Notes under the pieces: generated by a model
What the model was told of the DNA's origin: nothing
Seen by the model: only the letters and a program-made list of their open reading frames with translations
Database searches by the model: none
Assembly: GCA_001603025.1 (NCBI GenBank)
Contig: LVAP01000049.1
Coordinates: 1-32,409, forward strand
DNA length: 32,409 nt
Reading direction: 5' to 3'
Source: Clostridiales bacterium Firm_10
GTDB lineage: Bacteria; Bacillota; Clostridia; Christensenellales; Aristaeellaceae
Translations under genes and position numbers: made by a program
Shown: positions 1 through 7,026 of the stretch, piece after piece
Numbering within the stretch: the stretch's first letter is position 1
How the letters are laid out: each line of letters begins with the position of its first letter

Positions 1-296
1 TACTGCGCCATGCCTTCGAAGAACTCAATGGTCTTGGAGCCTTCGGTCAGCTTGACATAAGCCTTCTTGCGCTCGGGGCGGCGGCCCTGGGTGCGGCCCT
101 GCCGCTTCATCTTGCCCTCGATGCGCATGGTGTTCACGGATTCGACCTTCACGTCAAAGATGGTCTCAACGGCCTTCTTGATTTCGGTCTTGTTGGCGCC
201 GATCGCCACTTCAAAAGCATATTTCTTATCAGCCATGCCGTCATAGCTCTTTTCGGTAAGAACCGGACGAATGATGATGTCATAGGGCGATTTCAT
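1..296 (-). CDS. rplW: 50S ribosomal protein L23 (uL23), 3' end cut by window edge
   Basis: This protein binds 23S rRNA near the peptide exit tunnel, where it forms part of the docking site for trigger factor and SRP. The reading frame starts at the ATG at 296-294 with [17 protein letters not shown], the usual L23 opening, and carries the basic loop [20 protein letters not shown] typical of the family. Ninety-eight codons are visible and the next two bases read TA. The stop is therefore probably the first base beyond the window, which would give a normal length of about 98 residues. Its ATG shares one base with the rplD stop (TGATG), so the two genes are probably translationally coupled. It is fourth in the S10 operon. 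Confidence 0.96.
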   Translation of the reverse strand, partial: MKSPYDIIIRPVLTEKSYDGMADKKYAFEVAIGANKTEIKKAVETIFDVKVESVNTMRIEGKMKRQGRTQGRRPERKKAYVKLTEGSKTIEFFEGMAQ

Positions 297-919
297 CAGT
301 CGTAAACCTCCTCAACCAGCTTTACGGCTTCCTGCGTCACGATGAACTTATCGTAGCTCAGGATATCCAGCACGTTCAGCGTATTGACATAAGCGGTCTT
401 TACGCCGGGGATATTCGCGGCCGCGCGCACGACGGATTCGTCGCGCTCCGGCAGAACGATCAGGGCCTTGCGGGTGGCGCCCAGATCCTTGAGCATCTTG
501 GCGACGATCCTGGTCTTGGCCTCGTTGAGCTCCAGCTTGTCCAGAACGATCATTTCGTTCTCGGCCACCTTGCTGCTCAGCGCGCCCAGCATCGCCAGCC
601 GGCGAACCTTGCGCAGAACCTTGATGTGATAGTCGCGGGGCTTGGGGGCAAACACGACGCCGCCGTGCGTGAACTGGGGCGCTCTGCGGCCATGATGACG
701 CGCGTTGCCGGTGCCCTTCTGACGATAGATCTTCCGGCCGCCGCCGCGCACTTCCGTGCGGGTCAGCGCGGACTGGGTGCCCTGGCGCTTGGCGTTGAGC
801 TGCGCGCGGACAACCATGTGAATAGCGGATTCATTGATTTCGGCGCCGAAAACCTCTTCGGAGAGCTCGAGCTCACCGACCGCGGCGCCCTGCATGTTGA
901 GAACTGCTACCTTAGGCAT
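296..919 (-). CDS. rplD: 50S ribosomal protein L4 (uL4)
   Basis: L4 is a primary 23S rRNA binder whose long loop lines the exit tunnel. In several bacteria it also represses the S10 operon through its leader. The 207-residue product has the normal length and the tunnel-loop signature [19 protein letters not shown] followed by [19 protein letters not shown]. The start at 919 is preceded by a strong AAGGAGG. It lies 17 nt after rplC and overlaps rplW by one base. L4 is therefore the likely feedback partner if the leader at 1907-2119 is autoregulated. That last point is inference. Confidence 0.98.
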   Translation of the reverse strand: MPKVAVLNMQGAAVGELELSEEVFGAEINESAIHMVVRAQLNAKRQGTQSALTRTEVRGGGRKIYRQKGTGNARHHGRRAPQFTHGGVVFAPKPRDYHIKVLRKVRRLAMLGALSSKVAENEMIVLDKLELNEAKTRIVAKMLKDLGATRKALIVLPERDESVVRAAANIPGVKTAYVNTLNVLDILSYDKFIVTQEAVKLVEEVYD

Positions 920-936
920 TGTTTCGTCCTCCTTCC

Positions 937-1578
937 TTAAGCCTTCACCGAATTACGGACGAAGAGCAGGCAGCCACGGGCTCCGGGCAGTGCGCCCTTG
1001 ATCAGGAGCAGGTTGCGCTCGGCGTCAACGCGGATGACTTCAAGATTCAGAACAGTGACCTTTTCGGAGCCGTACTGGCCGGCCATGTGCTTGTTCTTGA
1101 AGACGCGGGACGGATCGGAGTTCGCGCTCAGAGAACCGACGCCGCGATGATACTTGGAGCCGTGAGCCATGGGGCCGGTGTGCTGGTTCCAGCGCTGAAT
1201 GGCGCCGGTGTAGCCGTGGCCCTTGCTGATGCCGGACACGTCGACCTTGTCGCCAACGGCGAACACGTCGCACTTGATGGAATCGCCCACTTTGTAGGGC
1301 GTGATGTCGTCCAGGCGCAGCTCGCGCAGATAACGGGTGGCGGATACGCCAGCCTTGGCGAAGTGGCCTAGCTCGGGCTTGTTCTTCAGTTTCTTCGCGC
1401 GCTGCTCAGCGAGCTCACCGAAACCGACCTGAACTGCCTCATAGCCGTCGGTAGCCTTGGTCTTGACCTGCGTCACGACGCAGGGACCGGCTTCAACGAC
1501 CGTGACCGGCACGAGACGACCGTCTTCCAGGAAGATCTGCGTCATGCCAATCTTTTTGCCGAGTATTGCCTTGTTCAT
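937..1578 (-). CDS. rplC: 50S ribosomal protein L3 (uL3)
   Basis: L3 binds 23S rRNA early in 50S assembly and reaches towards the peptidyl-transferase centre. The 213-residue protein opens with [16 protein letters not shown] and carries the central extension around [20 protein letters not shown] and [10 protein letters not shown], both diagnostic. The ATG at 1578 has GGAGGTG about six bases upstream. It sits 19 nt downstream of rpsJ and 17 nt upstream of rplD, in the standard S10-operon order. Confidence 0.98.
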   Translation of the reverse strand: MNKAILGKKIGMTQIFLEDGRLVPVTVVEAGPCVVTQVKTKATDGYEAVQVGFGELAEQRAKKLKNKPELGHFAKAGVSATRYLRELRLDDITPYKVGDSIKCDVFAVGDKVDVSGISKGHGYTGAIQRWNQHTGPMAHGSKYHRGVGSLSANSDPSRVFKNKHMAGQYGSEKVTVLNLEVIRVDAERNLLLIKGALPGARGCLLFVRNSVKA

Positions 1579-1597
1579 TGTTGCACCTCCAAAAGCA

Positions 1598-1906
1598 TTA
1601 CAGCTTGATCTCGATTTCGACGCCGGCCGGCAGATCCAGCTTGGTCAGCGCGTCCATCGTCTGGGGCGTGGGATTCAGGATGTCGATCAGGCGCTTGTGC
1701 GTCCTCATCTCAAACTGCTCGCGGCTGTCCTTGTGCTTGTGCGGGGAGCGCAGGATGGTCACGATCTCCTTCTCAGTGGGGAGCGGGATCGGACCGCTGA
1801 CGCGGGCCTTGGTGCGCTTGGCGGCCTCGACGATGCGAGCAGCGGACTGGTCGATCACGGTGTGCTCGTAGGCCTTGAGCTTGATCCTGATTTTCTGGTT
1901 GGCCAT
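1598..1906 (-). CDS. rpsJ: 30S ribosomal protein S10 (uS10, NusE)
   Basis: S10 is a 30S head protein and, as NusE, a partner of NusB/NusG in transcription antitermination. The 102-residue product has normal length and the family sequence [19 protein letters not shown], with [20 protein letters not shown] forming the extended loop. The start at 1906 is fixed by AAGGAGGAACCCCA directly upstream. It is the first gene of the operon. The gene upstream on the other strand is a glycan enzyme, so fusA/tuf/rpsG/rpsL do not directly precede it here. Confidence 0.98.
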   Translation of the reverse strand: MANQKIRIKLKAYEHTVIDQSAARIVEAAKRTKARVSGPIPLPTEKEIVTILRSPHKHKDSREQFEMRTHKRLIDILNPTPQTMDALTKLDLPAGVEIEIKL

Positions 1907-2119
1907 TGGGGTTCCTCCTTCTTGAACTCATGCACACGCTGCCGGGCGTGCCCTTTTCTTTTTTTACGACGGCGCATGAGCCCCGTCGTCCGATTGGCGG
2001 ACTGGTCCCCGGAAATTACCGGGATGTTCCCGCAACCTTCCGGTTCATCCCTCCCTGTGCGCTGGGAAACGCAGGCTTCCCTTCCGGCAAATCGCGCACA
2101 AGTATCTGCACATCGCAGA
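1907..2119 (-). promoter_or_regulatory. Structured 5' leader of the S10 operon
   Basis: About 210 nt lie between the predicted transcription start and rpsJ. Read on the minus strand, the RNA can form a 7-bp helix of 2094-2100 with 2056-2062 that encloses a smaller one (2077-2081 with 2064-2068). It can also form AACC-GGAA-GGTT around 2034-2045, a 5-bp helix 2019-2023/2008-2012, one at 1998-2002/1988-1992, and a 7-bp hairpin 1983-1989/1966-1972. The loop of the last contains CTCATGC, complementary to GCATGAG at 1933-1927, just upstream of the ribosome binding site. L4-responsive S10 leaders are known in several phyla. Whether this one belongs to a described class cannot be decided by eye. Confidence 0.55.
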
Positions 2120-2126
2120 CCTGATA

Positions 2127-2155
2127 ATTATAACCCATTCGTTTTCCCCGCACAA
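2127..2155 (-). promoter_or_regulatory. Sigma-A promoter of the S10 operon
   Basis: On the minus strand TTGTGC (2155-2150) and TATAAT (2132-2127) are separated by exactly 17 bases. Transcription would start near 2119. Confidence 0.75.
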
Positions 2156-2163
2156 GCGTTTTT

Positions 2164-2192
2164 TTGGTTAATTTGTTGTTTTTGCGTAAAAT
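2164..2192 (+). promoter_or_regulatory. Weak promoter candidate for the WbsX-like gene, followed by two hairpins
   Basis: TTGGTT (2164-2169), 17 bases, then TAAAAT (2187-2192) could drive the gene at 2315. Between it and the start codon are an 8-bp hairpin (2215-2222/2233-2240) and a 6-bp one (2258-2263/2278-2283). The -35 match is only 3/6. Together with the S10 leader this fills the 408-nt gap 1907-2314. I see no gene there. Confidence 0.35.
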
Positions 2193-2314
2193 CGCCGGGT
2201 TGTTTTACCGCAACGAGGCGGGGGAAGGATTTCCCGCCTCTGCCGTCGAATTGGTTACACGGCATTTCGGAAAACACGCCGTGAAACGGGGCGTTTGAGA
2301 GGAGTTCTTTCCTT

Positions 2315-3427
2315 ATGAATAAGCGTTACGATGTCGCCGCCTATATCTGGCCCGCCTACACCGGCGACGAGCCCCGCACCCGCATGTTCTGGCCTGAAGG
2401 CATGGGCGAGTGGCAGTCGGTACGGTCCGCCGTGGCGAAATTCCCAGGGCATGACTGGCCGCGCCGGCCGCTGTGGGGTTATGTGAACGAGGCCGACCCC
2501 GCCGTGATGGAGATGGAGATCAGCCAGGCCCTCGGCCACGGCGTGAATGTGTTCATCTACGACTGGTACTGGTACGACCGCCGTCCCTTCCTGGAAAACT
2601 GCCTGAACGACGGCTTCCTGAAGGCGAGAAACTGCCGCGGCATGAAGTTCTACCTCATGTGGGCCAACCATGACGCCGGCACCCTGTGGGACAAGCGCAT
2701 CTCTTCCACGGTCGACGCCGTCATCTGGGAAGGCGCGCAGCCCTTCGACGAGTTCAGGCGCGCCATGACCCGCGTCATCGAGCGCTACTTCACCCAGCCC
2801 AACTACTATGCCATCGACGGCAAACCGGTGTTCATGATCTACGACGTGCCCCGCTTCGTGCAGGGACTGGGCGGTCCCGGCCCGGCGAAGGAGGCCATCG
2901 ACTGGTTCCGCGCGGCATGCGTGGAGCGCGGCTTTCCGGGGCTGCACCTCCAATTCACCATGTGGAGCGAAAAGGCTACGAACGTCACCGGCGTGGACGG
3001 CGGCAAATCCGTGCCGGCCGCGCAGTTCGGCGCGCTGGGCTTCGACAGCTGCTCGCACTACCAGTTCGTGCACTTCACAAATATCGACCGCGATTACGAG
3101 GCCGTGCTGCCGGACGTGGCCGCCGAATGGGCGCGCCTGGCGCGCGAGCTTCCCTTCCCCTATTTCCCCCACGTCAGCCTGGGCTGGGACAACAACCCGC
3201 GCTTCACCACCTTCCGGCCCGGCATCATGAAAAACTGCACGCCGGAGGCCGTGGAAAAAGCGCTGCGCATGGCGCGCGATTGGGTGGACGCGCATCCGGA
3301 ACAGCCGCCGCTCGTCACCATCAACAGCTGGAACGAGTGGACCGAGTCCAGCTATCTCCAGCCCGACGACCTGCGCGGCTACGGCTACCTGGACGCCGTG
3401 AAGCGCGTGTTCCTGGACGGGGAGTGA
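2315..3427 (+). CDS. WbsX / GH99-like glycan-active protein
   Basis: The 370-residue protein matches the family annotated both as WbsX glycosyltransferase and as glycoside-hydrolase-99-like, TIM-barrel proteins of polysaccharide metabolism. Visible hallmarks are the N-terminal AAYIWPAYTGDEPR, the strand FIYDWYWYDRRPFLE, YYAIDGKPVFMIYD in the middle, and the C-terminal signature SWNEWTESSYLQPD, whose Glu residues are the likely catalytic acids. There is no signal peptide or membrane segment, so it is predicted cytoplasmic. The start at 2315 follows GAGAGGAG. It stands alone between the S10 promoter and the metal locus. Its true reaction (transfer or hydrolysis) is not settled by sequence. Confidence 0.85.
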   Translation: MNKRYDVAAYIWPAYTGDEPRTRMFWPEGMGEWQSVRSAVAKFPGHDWPRRPLWGYVNEADPAVMEMEISQALGHGVNVFIYDWYWYDRRPFLENCLNDGFLKARNCRGMKFYLMWANHDAGTLWDKRISSTVDAVIWEGAQPFDEFRRAMTRVIERYFTQPNYYAIDGKPVFMIYDVPRFVQGLGGPGPAKEAIDWFRAACVERGFPGLHLQFTMWSEKATNVTGVDGGKSVPAAQFGALGFDSCSHYQFVHFTNIDRDYEAVLPDVAAEWARLARELPFPYFPHVSLGWDNNPRFTTFRPGIMKNCTPEAVEKALRMARDWVDAHPEQPPLVTINSWNEWTESSYLQPDDLRGYGYLDAVKRVFLDGE

Positions 3428-3460
3428 ACAATCCTTTCCCGAATAAAATGTGACATGGTT

Positions 3461-3492
3461 CAAACGCGCCCGCCTGCCGGCAGGCGCGTTTG
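3461..3492 (+). terminator. Hairpin after the WbsX-like gene
   Basis: CAAACGCGCC (3461-3470) pairs perfectly with GGCGCGTTTG (3483-3492). The loop is itself part of a GCCTGCCGGCAGGC palindrome. The following TTAATTCT is only moderately T-rich, so termination strength is uncertain. Confidence 0.55.
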
Positions 3493-3521
3493 TTAATTCT
3501 CATAGTATCACGCGCGGGGCC

Positions 3522-3550
3522 TTGACACCACGGCCCCGCCTGAATATAAT
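3522..3550 (+). promoter_or_regulatory. Perfect sigma-A promoter of the metal-resistance locus
   Basis: TTGACA (3522-3527), 17 bases, TATAAT (3545-3550): a 12/12 match with ideal spacing. Such a strong promoter implies tight repression in the uninduced state. Confidence 0.9.
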
Positions 3551-3554
3551 AATC

Positions 3555-3574
3555 ATATGAGCAGTTATTCAAAT
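3555..3574 (+). promoter_or_regulatory. Candidate ArsR/SmtB-type operator
   Basis: ATATGAGCA-GT-TATTCAAAT is an imperfect inverted repeat with the ATATGA...TTCAAAT half-site pattern of SmtB/CzrA/CadC operators. It lies immediately downstream of the -10 box and ahead of the repressor gene, consistent with autoregulation (inference). Confidence 0.6.
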
Positions 3575-3593
3575 GTTCAGAGGAGGGGAAAGC

Positions 3594-3929
3594 ATGGAAC
3601 GGGAACCTCTTTCCGGGGCCGACGGCCGCGAAGAATGCGATATCCTGCCGGACGATGAAATCCTCTACGACCTGGCGGAGCTGTTCAAGGTGTTCGGCGA
3701 CACCACGCGCGTGAAGATCCTCTACGTGCTGTTTGAGAGCGAGCTGTGCGTAAACGACATCGCGCTGCGCCTCACCATGACCCCCTCCGCCGTAAGCCAC
3801 CAGCTGCGCATTCTCAAGACCTCCAAGCTGGTCAAATTCCGCCGCGACGGCAAAACGGTCTTCTATTCACTGGACGACGACCATGTGCGCTCCATGATCG
3901 CCATGGGGCTGGAGCACATCACCGAATGA
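3594..3929 (+). CDS. ArsR/SmtB-family metal-sensing repressor, zinc-type (alpha5) site
   Basis: This 111-residue winged-helix repressor probably represses its own locus and is released by metal. The helix-turn-helix region is MTPSAVSHQLRILKTSKLV. Near the C terminus D95, H97, H108 and E111 reproduce exactly the spacing of the SmtB alpha5 ligands (D-x-H-x10-H-x2-E), the Zn/Co sensing site. The alpha3 cysteine box is degenerate: ELCVND has C52 only, where CadC has CVCD, and there is one N-terminal Cys (C15). I chose the ATG at 3594 because AGGAGGGG precedes it by about six bases. An in-frame ATG at 3573 would lie upstream of that site and overlap the operator. Confidence 0.93.
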   Translation: MEREPLSGADGREECDILPDDEILYDLAELFKVFGDTTRVKILYVLFESELCVNDIALRLTMTPSAVSHQLRILKTSKLVKFRRDGKTVFYSLDDDHVRSMIAMGLEHITE

Positions 3930-3948
3930 TACGAGAGGAGCCGACATC

Positions 3949-4167
3949 ATGAAGAAGAAGTTCAAGATCGAGGTTGACTGCGCCAACTGCGCCGCGAAGA
4001 TGGAAGAGGCCGTGAAGAAGGTACCCGGCGTGACCGACGCCACCGTGAGCTTTATGACCCAGAAACTGGCCGTCGAGGCCGACGACGAGCGCTTCGACGC
4101 CATCATGGGCGAGGTCGTGAAGGCCTGCAAGAAAGTCGAGCCCGACTGCGAAATCCACCTGAAATAA
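3949..4167 (+). CDS. Free-standing HMA-domain metallochaperone
   Basis: The 72-residue protein is a single ferredoxin-like HMA domain. Its metal site is VDCANCAAK with C11 and C14. The DCxNC form resembles the N-terminal domains of Zn/Cd ATPases (ZntA has DCxxC) more than the MTCxxC of copper chaperones. It lies 19 nt after the repressor and has a good GAGAGGAG. The ATPase downstream has no HMA domain of its own, so this protein may act in trans as its detached metal-binding domain (inference). Confidence 0.92.
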   Translation: MKKKFKIEVDCANCAAKMEEAVKKVPGVTDATVSFMTQKLAVEADDERFDAIMGEVVKACKKVEPDCEIHLK

Positions 4168-4177
4168 GCATGCCTTC

Positions 4178-4208
4178 AGGGCCCGGCTTTGTCCGCGGCC
4201 CTTTTCTT
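4178..4208 (+). terminator. Intrinsic terminator after the HMA gene
   Basis: AGGGCC-CGG (4178-4186) pairs with CCG-(C)-GGCCCT (4193-4202), followed by TTTTCTTT. It would limit transcription from the strong upstream promoter into the DUF1989 gene and the ATPase gene. Confidence 0.75.
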
Positions 4209-4211
4209 TCG

Positions 4212-4223
4212 GAACCGCGGTTC
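4212..4223. repeat. Perfect 12-bp palindrome before the DUF1989 gene
   Basis: GAACCGCGGTTC is a perfect palindrome between the terminator and the DUF1989 start. It could be an operator or a junction remnant. No convincing -35/-10 pair surrounds it. Confidence 0.4.
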
Positions 4224-4255
4224 ATTCAGTTCGATGCAATCGGGGAGGCAACGCC

Positions 4256-4828
4256 ATGGAATACCTGATTCCGGCTTGTTCAGGAACAAAGATTGATGTA
4301 AAAGCGGGGCAAACGATCACCGTCATTGATCTTGAAGGCGGCCAGGTCGTCGATTTCTTTGCCGAGGCTGCGGGAAAAGAAACGGAGTTCCTTTCGACGG
4401 GCGTGACCATCGACTGCAACGAATCGCTCAGGCTTCGCGTGGGAGACACGGTCTATACCAACCTCTATCGCCCCATGATGAAAGTGGTCGCTGATGATGT
4501 CGGGGAGCACGATCTCCTGCATCCCTGCTGCCGCCCGGAGATGTACGACTTCTTTTACCATAACGGGGCCGGGCATCCGAACTGCTTCGACAATATCAAC
4601 GCCGCGTTGGGAGAAAGCCGTCCGATAATAACACCCGTCAACCTGTTCATGCACACGAAGATCCACGCCGACGGAACCATTTCCGTCGAAACGCCCCTCT
4701 CCAAAGCGGGCGACAGGATCACACTGACAGCGCTGATGGACATAACGCTCGGCGTCGCGGCCTGCAGCGTGTCCGAGAGCAAATGCAACGGTGGAAAATG
4801 TTCGCCCGTCAGCGTGGTCATCGAGTAA
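4256..4828 (+). CDS. DUF1989 protein (urea-carboxylase-associated / carboxyguanidine-deiminase family)
   Basis: The 190-residue product belongs to DUF1989 by the conserved stretches GGQVVDFFA, STGVTIDCNESLRLRVGD, LHPCCRPEMYDFFY, GHPNCFDNI and the C-terminal SKCNGGKCSPVSVVI. Members of this family usually sit in urea-amidolyase or guanidine-degradation operons, where paired members act as carboxyguanidine deiminase. No carboxylase or transporter of that pathway is visible here. Codon use differs sharply from its neighbours: 27 of the first 50 codons end in G or C, against 45 of 50 in the HMA gene. This suggests recent acquisition. The start follows GGGGAGGCAACGCC. Function here is unknown. The several conserved cysteines could bind metal (inference). 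Confidence 0.85.
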   Translation: MEYLIPACSGTKIDVKAGQTITVIDLEGGQVVDFFAEAAGKETEFLSTGVTIDCNESLRLRVGDTVYTNLYRPMMKVVADDVGEHDLLHPCCRPEMYDFFYHNGAGHPNCFDNINAALGESRPIITPVNLFMHTKIHADGTISVETPLSKAGDRITLTALMDITLGVAACSVSESKCNGGKCSPVSVVIE

Positions 4829-4898
4829 CAGATCCCGGTTTGCCGGGCAGGCCGTCTGGCCCAAAGGCAGGGCATCACAACGGAAAGCGGGTCGTCCT

Positions 4899-6761
4899 AT
4901 GAGCAGAAAGCAGAAAATCGTCCTCATCCGCATCATTGCCGCGGCGGTTATGACCGTCGCGCTGCATTTCGTGCCCGTCGAAGGGATATGGCAGCTTCTC
5001 CTGTATCTCATCCCTTACCTCGTCATCGGCTACGACGTGCTGCGCAAGGCGTTCCTGGGTATCCGCGGCGGCCAGATGTTCGACGAAAACTTTCTCATGG
5101 CCGTCGCCACCATCGGCGCCATGGCGCTGGGCACATGCGGCGAAGCCGTGGAGGTCATGCTGTTTTACCAGATCGGCGAGCTGTTCCAGAGCTACGCCGT
5201 GGGCAGGAGCCGTCGCTCCATCGCCCAGCTGATGGACATCCGCCCCGACTCCGCCAGCATCGAGCGGGACGGCGAACTGGTCGAGGTGGATCCCGACGAG
5301 GTGGAGATCGGCGACGTAATCGTAATCCGCCCCGGCGAGCGCGTGCCGCTGGACGGCGAAGTGATCGAGGGAACATCCTCGCTGAACACCAGCGCGCTCA
5401 CTGGCGAAAGCCTGCCGCGCGCGGTTGCCGAAGGCGATCCGATCATTTCCGGCTGCGTAAACGAGACGGGACTCCTGCGGGTGCGGGTCACCAAATCCTT
5501 CGATGATTCCACCGTGAGCCGCATCCTGGACCTGGTGGAAAACTCCAGCCTGAAAAAGGCGAAGGCGGAGAATTTCATCACGCGGTTCGCCCGCTGGTAC
5601 ACGCCTTCCGTGTGCTGCCTGGCGCTGCTGCTGGCCGTCGTTCCCCCGCTCTTCCTGGGCGGCTGGGCCGAATGGATCCGCCGCGCGCTCTCCTTCCTAG
5701 TCATCAGCTGCCCGTGCGCGCTGGTCATCAGCATCCCGCTTTCCTTCTTCGGCGGCATCGGCGGCGCGAGCCGCTCGGGCATCCTGGTGAAGGGCGGCAA
5801 TTACCTCGAGGCGCTGGCCTCCACCCGCATCATCGTATTCGACAAAACCGGCACGCTCACCCGCGGCGTGTTCGCCGTGAGCGACGTCCTGCCCGAGAAG
5901 GGCGTGAGCGCGGACAGCCTGCTGGAAACCGCGGCGCTGGCCGAGATCTATTCCAGCCATCCCATCAGCCGCAGCCTGCGTGAGGCCGTGACAGCGCCCC
6001 TGGACGCCAACCGCGTGAGCGAAGTGCGCGAGATCGCGGGATGCGGACTGACCGCCCGCGTGGACGAGCGCCTCGTCGCCGCCGGCAACGCCCGCCTGAT
6101 GGCGCAGCTGAAAATCGATTACACCCCCTGCGACAAGCCCGGCACGGTGGTCTACGTGGCCGCGGAAAACCGCTTCCTCGGCGCGGTGATCATCAGCGAC
6201 CGCATCAAGCCCGCCTCCCGCGAGGCGGTGGACGCGCTGCGCGCGCAGGGCATCCGCACGGTCATGCTGACCGGGGACACCGAGCCGGTGGCGAAGGCGG
6301 TCGGCGACGAACTGGGCATCGATGAGATCCACGCCGGGCTGCTGCCGGGCGACAAGGTGGCGCGTGTGGAGGCCATGCTCGCGGCGAAGAACACGCGCGA
6401 CAAGCTGGCCTTTGTGGGCGACGGCATCAACGACGCGCCTGTGCTCTCCCGCGCCGATATCGGCATCGCCATGGGCGGCATCGGCAGCGACGCGGCCATC
6501 GAGGCGGCCGACATCGTGCTCATGGACGACGACCCGGCCAAGATCCCGCTGGGCATGCGCATCTCCCGCCGGTGCCTGCGCATCGTGCGCGAGAACATCG
6601 CCTTCGCGCTGGCTGTGAAGGCCGCGTGCCTCATTCTGGGCGCGCTGGGCATCGCCGGCATGCAGGCGGCCATCTTCGCGGACGTGGGCGTCATGGTGCT
6701 GGCTGTGCTCAACGCCACGCGCACCCTGCGCGCAATCGGAAAACCGCGCCGGGGCCGCTGA
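4899..6761 (+). CDS. zntA: P1B-2-type Zn/Cd/Pb-exporting ATPase
   Basis: This membrane pump uses ATP to expel divalent soft metals. In the 620-residue protein the metal-binding CPC is C271-P272-C273, the phosphorylated Asp is D315 in DKTGT, the soft-metal ATPase HP motif is H354-P355, and the hinge motif is D508-GIND. The last two helices hold the Zn-specific residues: NIAFALAVK followed later by FADVGVMVLAVLNATR. The TGES actuator motif is present. There is no N-terminal HMA domain. I start at 4899 (MSRKQK), which has a weak GAAAGCGGG upstream. A longer in-frame reading into the DUF1989 gene lacks family character. It lies 70 nt after the DUF1989 gene. Confidence 0.93.
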   Translation: MSRKQKIVLIRIIAAAVMTVALHFVPVEGIWQLLLYLIPYLVIGYDVLRKAFLGIRGGQMFDENFLMAVATIGAMALGTCGEAVEVMLFYQIGELFQSYAVGRSRRSIAQLMDIRPDSASIERDGELVEVDPDEVEIGDVIVIRPGERVPLDGEVIEGTSSLNTSALTGESLPRAVAEGDPIISGCVNETGLLRVRVTKSFDDSTVSRILDLVENSSLKKAKAENFITRFARWYTPSVCCLALLLAVVPPLFLGGWAEWIRRALSFLVISCPCALVISIPLSFFGGIGGASRSGILVKGGNYLEALASTRIIVFDKTGTLTRGVFAVSDVLPEKGVSADSLLETAALAEIYSSHPISRSLREAVTAPLDANRVSEVREIAGCGLTARVDERLVAAGNARLMAQLKIDYTPCDKPGTVVYVAAENRFLGAVIISDRIKPASREAVDALRAQGIRTVMLTGDTEPVAKAVGDELGIDEIHAGLLPGDKVARVEAMLAAKNTRDKLAFVGDGINDAPVLSRADIGIAMGGIGSDAAIEAADIVLMDDDPAKIPLGMRISRRCLRIVRENIAFALAVKAACLILGALGIAGMQAAIFADVGVMVLAVLNATRTLRAIGKPRRGR

Positions 6762-6853
6762 ACGGAACGCCGGCTATGGGCACATTCTCTCCCGGCACGA
6801 TTCTGACGGAAGAATGCCGACGGCCATCTCATCATGTGATCCCTCACTCTGAC

Positions 6854-6900
6854 GGAGGCGCGGCGCCCTGACGGCGCACCGCGCCTCCGCGGCGTTTTGG
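6854..6900 (+). terminator. Terminator of the metal locus
   Basis: GGAGGCGCGG (6854-6863) pairs perfectly with CCGCGCCTCC (6879-6888). The loop carries a second GCGCC/GGCGC helix, and GCGGCGTTTTGGG follows. Confidence 0.7.
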
Positions 6901-6939
6901 GTCCCAGTTCCGCCCGGCGAATAAATTACCCGGCCGTGA

Positions 6940-6969
6940 TTGACAGCGGAGGCCTTTCAGTCTTATAAT
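6940..6969 (+). promoter_or_regulatory. Sigma-A promoter of the DUF1846 gene
   Basis: TTGACA (6940-6945), 18 bases, TATAAT (6964-6969). All 12 consensus positions match, with spacing one above optimum. Confidence 0.85.
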
Positions 6970-7026
6970 TCTATATATTATTATGCTTATACCATTTTGC
7001 ATACGAAGGGTATCGGAGGGTGAATC

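Noticed and set aside
2255-3463. A 402-codon minus-strand frame opposite the WbsX-like gene.
   Set aside because: The opposite frame has diagnostic motifs and a ribosome binding site. This one has neither.
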